DNA from: Theristus sp. LFF4_11
Lineage: Eukaryota > Nematoda > Chromadorea > Monhysterida > Xyalidae
Assembly (NCBI GenBank): GCA_030248135.1
Contig: JASANC010005147.1
Coordinates: 1 to 64,000 of the forward strand
Direction: 5' to 3'
Length of the DNA: 64,000 nt
Part shown: one piece after another, positions 35,201-41,200 of the stretch
Layout of the letters: the number at the start of each line of letters is the position of its first letter
How positions within the stretch are numbered: the first letter of the stretch is position 1
Program-made: the position numbers and the translations under genes
Notes under the pieces: model-generated
What the model saw: the letters and a program-made list of their open reading frames with translations, nothing else
Told to the model about the DNA's origin: nothing
Databases searched by the model: none

Positions 35201-38200
35201 AGGTTGTTGATTTCTGAACCCTGGCTCATGGTATCTCGCGGTCGTTTTGTGATTGACTCGGGACGAGATGCTCAGGCGAGATTTCAGTTTTGTCACGTTC
35301 ATTTATTGATCTGTGAAAATTCATTTTGTAATTGTTCTCTTGCAACAATTCTGAACGTCACGTGCCAGAACTTTGCCGCCTTTCCTTCCTATCAGTTCTC
35401 GAGAGTCACTGGAAAACTCAGGGTGTCTTCCAGCATATTAGTCTCCTCAACAATATCCTGAGGCGCTTTATTGTCGCATGCAGCAAATTACGGGAACATT
35501 ATAGAGACACAGCACTATTTTTTTGTGGTAGCCAGCAAGTTTTCACTGAATATCAGGGCATTGGGCAGTGAGATCATGGCGAGACCCAACGATTGAAACC
35601 ACCCTACTTAGTGCGTCCGGGCTTTGTGGTTCACTCGGTCTAGACGTTGTGTGCAAGCAAGCAGATGATATTATGCGCGTTCGAAGCGCGTGATGATTGC
35701 TCTTAGCAGCTGCCTAGACTTGCACTGAAATTATCGTAACTTTTGAAATTGTTTCATGTTTCGTCTGATGATGTTTACTGACTGTAGTTTCCTTTTTATA
35801 ATTTTGTTTTATTATTGCACCTGTCATACACGTATTATCACGTGAGAGTTTTTCAAAAAAAACTGAGCAAACGTCACGACGACATGCAACGGCTGCCCAG
35901 TTCCATCGACCGACCCCAACAACCGTTCGAACATGTGGTTGTCAGTCACCGCTCGTGGCCTGGTGGTAGTGCGTTAGACTGCAGTCTGTGCGCTCGGGGG
36001 ATCGAGCCCCGCCGAGGGGTGTACAGGCACTTAATGACATAGGAAAACTCGATGGGCGCCCGACTCAATGGCGTTCCGTACGCTTCTCTCGGTTAGCCCT
36101 GGCTAAAAGACATCGCCTAAAATCCCATCATCAACAACATTTCAGAGAGCAGCACGTGCGTGTTGTCGTCGTCCACGATGACCACGAGCACACCGGCAAA
36201 GGCGAACGCTGCGGCTGTCTCGTTTCAACCGCCCGGCGCCCCGATGCCGCTGTCCGCTGCAGCCCCGTCGCTCTCGCACGGCCATGCCGTCGTTGCCGGG
36301 GATCCCGCGAATTTGCCGTCGTTTTCACCGATTTGGCCGCAGCAACAACAACAGCAGCAAACACAGCAACCGCCGCCACAACAGCCGGTCGTTGCAGTAA
36401 TGGTATGTGGCATTGGCATTTCATGATTTTGATCACATCACTGATGAGGCCACCCCTCTTCTGCATATGTCATGTTGGCCAGGCCGAAATGCAGAGAACC
36501 ATCCTACAACTTGGTTGATTTGTTTGCCTTTGAGATTGTTTTTGTGCTGCGTTTATTGGCGGTTGTTTTTTTGTTTTTTTTGCGGTTTACCATGTCGTCA
36601 TTATTATCGGCTTTTGTTGTGAGCGAATGTTGACAACCGATTGATTCCGGTGCATTTGAATTGTCTGAGCTGATCTCGCTCTGACTGGTAGCACTCGGAG
36701 GGTTGGTTCTCTGTTTGCATTTCGCTCAACTGTGATTTCGGAGACAAGAACATCAAAGTTCGGAAAGGAAAACCAATATTGTTTTTTTTTAAATTCTGGC
36801 ACGGATCTACTAAACTGATGTGGTGCACACAGTTTGTATTATTCATTGTCAGTGCTCTGATTGATTGCATATTTTTTTATTATTGCGTATTTAATTGCAC
36901 CGTTTTTGCTCACTCAGTCGCAACAAGCGCCGGCTCCGGTGCAGTTCGTACAGCAGCCGCCCGGTCCCGTGGTGCCGAAGTTGAGCTCATCATGCTACGC
37001 CGCTGCGATCATACAGCAGCGACGACGACAACAGATGGGCGGTGAGTCTCCGTGCTTTTTAGGTTTTTGTATTCAAGTGGTTCAGGAGGCGCACATCACT
37101 GATGAGGCCACCCCTGTTCTGCATATGATGTTGGCCAGGCCGAAATGCAGAGAACCATTCCACAATTGGTTGATTTTTTTGTTGTCGCGGTGGTCTGATG
37201 GTCATCAACATTTGTAAGCTGTATCGGCCGATTGCGTCGTGGTCGTGATTTGCTGTACTGCTGATTGGTCGGTCTTTACACTTGAATGCCCGTCAATCGA
37301 TCGCACGAGCATTGCATGCAGAAACGCACGGCTCTTTTGAAATACGGGCTACTAGAGTTTAGTAATCTCGTTACGGTGAATACCGTATTACCTCTATTAA
37401 ACCCCCCCCCAAAATTAAACCCCCCCCCCCAAAAATAAACCCCCACCCCCTCGACAAGTTTCCAAATAATCCCCCCCCCAAAAATAAACCCCCATGGGGG
37501 TTTATTAGAAACCTGTTTGAAACACATACCTAGCGAATTCAGTGGCTGAATGCAGTGACATTGGTGAAATTGTGCTACCAAAGGCCCCAAAGGGATGAGT
37601 TGGCGGTAATTTCATTACAAAAGGCTGTTACCAAAGGAAATCTCTGTGAAAAGTAGAAGTTTCTGCGACTTCCTTCCTGCCATGGAAGGTATTTTTGCCA
37701 TTTTGCCCACCCCTAAAAATGGTTTCCAAATAAACCCCCCCCCCAAAAATAACCCCCCCCCCCAAAAATAAACCCCCACCCCCAGAAGTCGCTGAAGAAA
37801 TAAACCCCCATGGGGGTTTAATAGAGGTAATACGGTAGTGATTACGAGAGTGGGTGTGAGCACTCGCACCAGCAAACAAATCGGATCGCAGTGACCGTGT
37901 GGTGTTGAAGGGGGATTTAGCATTCAGGTTTTTGTGCGTACGCCCGGACACGCGACACTTAAAAAATCGGCCACACGATTTAGAAATCCTGTCGTGTGTG
38001 CTGTCTTAATGCATTACGAACACAATTGGTTGGCGCACACGATTTAGAACGACGTCTGTGCGTACGGACGAAAAACTAAATGGCGTTTTCACCTTGAGTG
38101 ATCCGATCATCATGTCTTTGACATTTGCAGAAACCAAATTTCATTTGCAGAATTTTTTCGCCAATATTCTGCAAATTGCAGAACCGACTTTTTTGAAAAA

Positions 38201-41200
38201 AAAACGTAGAGTGATCGCGTCCACACGATCGCACTATGACGCACTCAACGATCTCCACTTCTCCACGGTGTGTGCTCACTCTATTCGCATATCGCAGGTG
38301 TGGTCGAGTCGGTGACGATGACGGGAGGCAAGAAAGTGATTCGACTGCGCATGAAGACGCAGCGCAGTCGACTGATCGGTCGCTACAGGCAGATACCGGA
38401 GGTGAACGACATGTGCGAGGTCGTGCACGGACTCGACTTCGACCGCAGCGATCTGTTCCCGCTAGGTCGGTCATGCTTCGATGTGTGTGGGTGTGGGGTG
38501 CCGCTAGGTCGGTCATCCTTGGGTGTGGATGTAATTGTGGATGCCGCTAGGTCGGTCATGCTTGGGTGTGGGTGTAATTGTGGATGCCGCTAGGTCGGTC
38601 ATGCTTGTGGGTGTGGCTGGGTGTGTAGCATGCAGCGGACGTTTCTGGGCGTGCTGCGGTTGCACGAGACAAAGATAATTTTTGTTGTTGTGTGGTATCA
38701 CATATGAGCATGACGTCATGTGACACAGTTCAGCTGATTTGGCACGCAATACACGAAGTTCGCTGTTTGCGGTTTCGGCCAGGTAGACGCGTACCGCGGT
38801 GCCCCCCTCGCTCGTCAGTGCGACGGACACCAGGCAGAGCTGTTGATAGTGTTTTACCACGTTTACTAGAAAGCAGAATTCTAAGTCGCCTGTGTGCTCA
38901 TGCGTCCGGTTTTTTTTCATTGTAGGTGTGATTGATTGATTGACACATTGTACGTGTCTGGAAACGCAGTTTCCAGCGCAGCAACGCTGCGCACACACGA
39001 CACAGCTAAATGTAAGTAGTGTGTGTGCCTGTGCAGGTTTGGAGCCGTCCGACAGCGACACGGACAGCGAGGAGGACGACAACAGTTGCGGCACGAAGGA
39101 GGTGGAGCGATGCTTCGCTAGTCAACTGCTGGACACGCACGCTGCGCACGCCTACCAGCCGCATGAGTCGTGCGTTGTTGCTCTTTTTTCACTTTTTTTA
39201 TTTCTGTTTTTTTGTAAGATCCTGATAAACAGCCGATTTTGTTTCCTTAATCTTTTGACTAGCGGTGTGTCTTTCAATTTTGGCGTGCCGCGCTCTGTAA
39301 AGTCGCTTTCAAGCAACAATTCCGCTGTCGCTGATTGTTGTTGTTGTTTCGCGGCTGGCGAGTGTTTGCAGCTCTTATATCAACACGTCAGTCCATATGG
39401 CTGCGTTTCCTGCGAGCTCCGCGACTAATGGCCCGGTCCAGGTCGCGGAGGCCCTGTATCGGCCGCTGAGGCACTGACCCGCAACGCTTTGGCAAAATAC
39501 ACAGCAACAACAACAAATGGCACACGCATTTGGCGCCGCTGTGAGCCGGATGCCAGGGAGTGTGCATCTGCCGGGGAGTTGCAAGAAGCTCAGCTAGCGA
39601 CGCAGGGGCGGTCCATCACTCAGCAGCAAAAAATTCCGTTACTTCAAGATGTTGCACTTCACATTTCTTTCCAGAACACTTCGAACCAAGTTGTACCTGC
39701 TGAAGAAGCAGCTACGCCTCGAGCGTCATCGTTTGCTCCGCGAGGCACGCGCCAATGCTGTGATCATGCCCACTGCTAGGTACGACACACGAGGCTGTAT
39801 GCTGATTGGATGGATTTTGAAAATCAAAGGCGCTCATTGGTTGATGTATTGTGCTCTGTGATGTAGTTCGGAATGAGAACCAAGTTTACATTGTTATTAT
39901 CGACTTCAACAATGGCTCTGTATTGATTGCTTCTGCGCAGAGTGAATTCACGTGAATTCAACGTGTTTCATCACCGTGTGACACGCCTGCTTGTAATTTT
40001 TATTGATTTCTCAACGCAACTTTTCTCGTTGCAGACGCTACCCGAATTCGGTCGGTCACGCGCTACTCGACCGTCAGAGTGCGGCCTCCTCGCGCGCACA
40101 GTCGCGCGTCAAATGGCGCCAACTGAGGCGGCACGCGACGGCACACGGCGACGCGCAGCCAACGCCGTCAACGTCAGTCGCGCGCTTGTTTGAATCTGTT
40201 TGCCACTTTCAGCATATTCATCGCATAGCAGTCGCATTTTCGCGCACCATTCGGCATTCCAGGGAGTGAATGAGGAGGCTTTGTTTAAAGGCCCGTTCAT
40301 ACTGACGTATGCGTTTACGGCACGGCACGTCACGTCACTTTAGGTCTTGTGTTATTGCATAATACCGTTCATGGAGACGTGCCGTTGATGTACGTCAGCA
40401 TACGTCAGTATGAACGGGCCTTAAGGCAGCTACCCTTTTGAGAGCACTGGATCATGTCCGTCATGTGGTGCGGGTTGTCAATTGAACTGAACTGATTGTC
40501 AAGCAGCTGGCAGCAAAATACCGCAAAACTCAGCCGGCCTTCAAATGCGGTTGTCATTGAAAACTGAACTTTTCAAGCAGCAAGCCAGCAATACCGCAAA
40601 ACTCAGCCGGCCTCCAAAACTTCAGCTCGCAAGCGTCATGCGCCTCGGCCGACTGCACACCGTGCCCTTCAAGGCCAACCGTCCGTCGGTGTCGCCAGCG
40701 TCGTCGGCTGGTCGAGCAACGCCGCTGCGTTCACGCCGGCTGTCACGCACTCCGTCTACCATACAGCAACCACTGTCGCGCGCATCTGCTGCACAGCGCC
40801 GACCAGCTGATGGTGCAGCGCTGTGCGTTCGCGCATTGCGCGCAGCCGGTACTGGATCTGACCGGCACACGGAGCGCGCTGTGCAGACAGCACCAGCTGA
40901 GCGCACGCACCAATTACACCGCCGCCAACAATAACGCCGCCGCCGCTTTTGCGCTCAGCGGCAACACGATGCTCGCTCAGAGCGCGTCTACCAGCGGCGC
41001 CACCGTCTGTAACGCCGATGAGAACGCGACGGACAAGAGCGCCACGAAGAAGTCGTACCCATCGCAGAAGCCGAAGAAGCGCCGGCGACCGCAGAAGCAA
41101 CGGAGCGGCAGGCGACACGGCACGACGGAGAGCGGTGCTGACGAACAGAATGATGAGGATCTGATGATTAATGGTGAGCGGGCGTGCATGGGGCTGGCGC

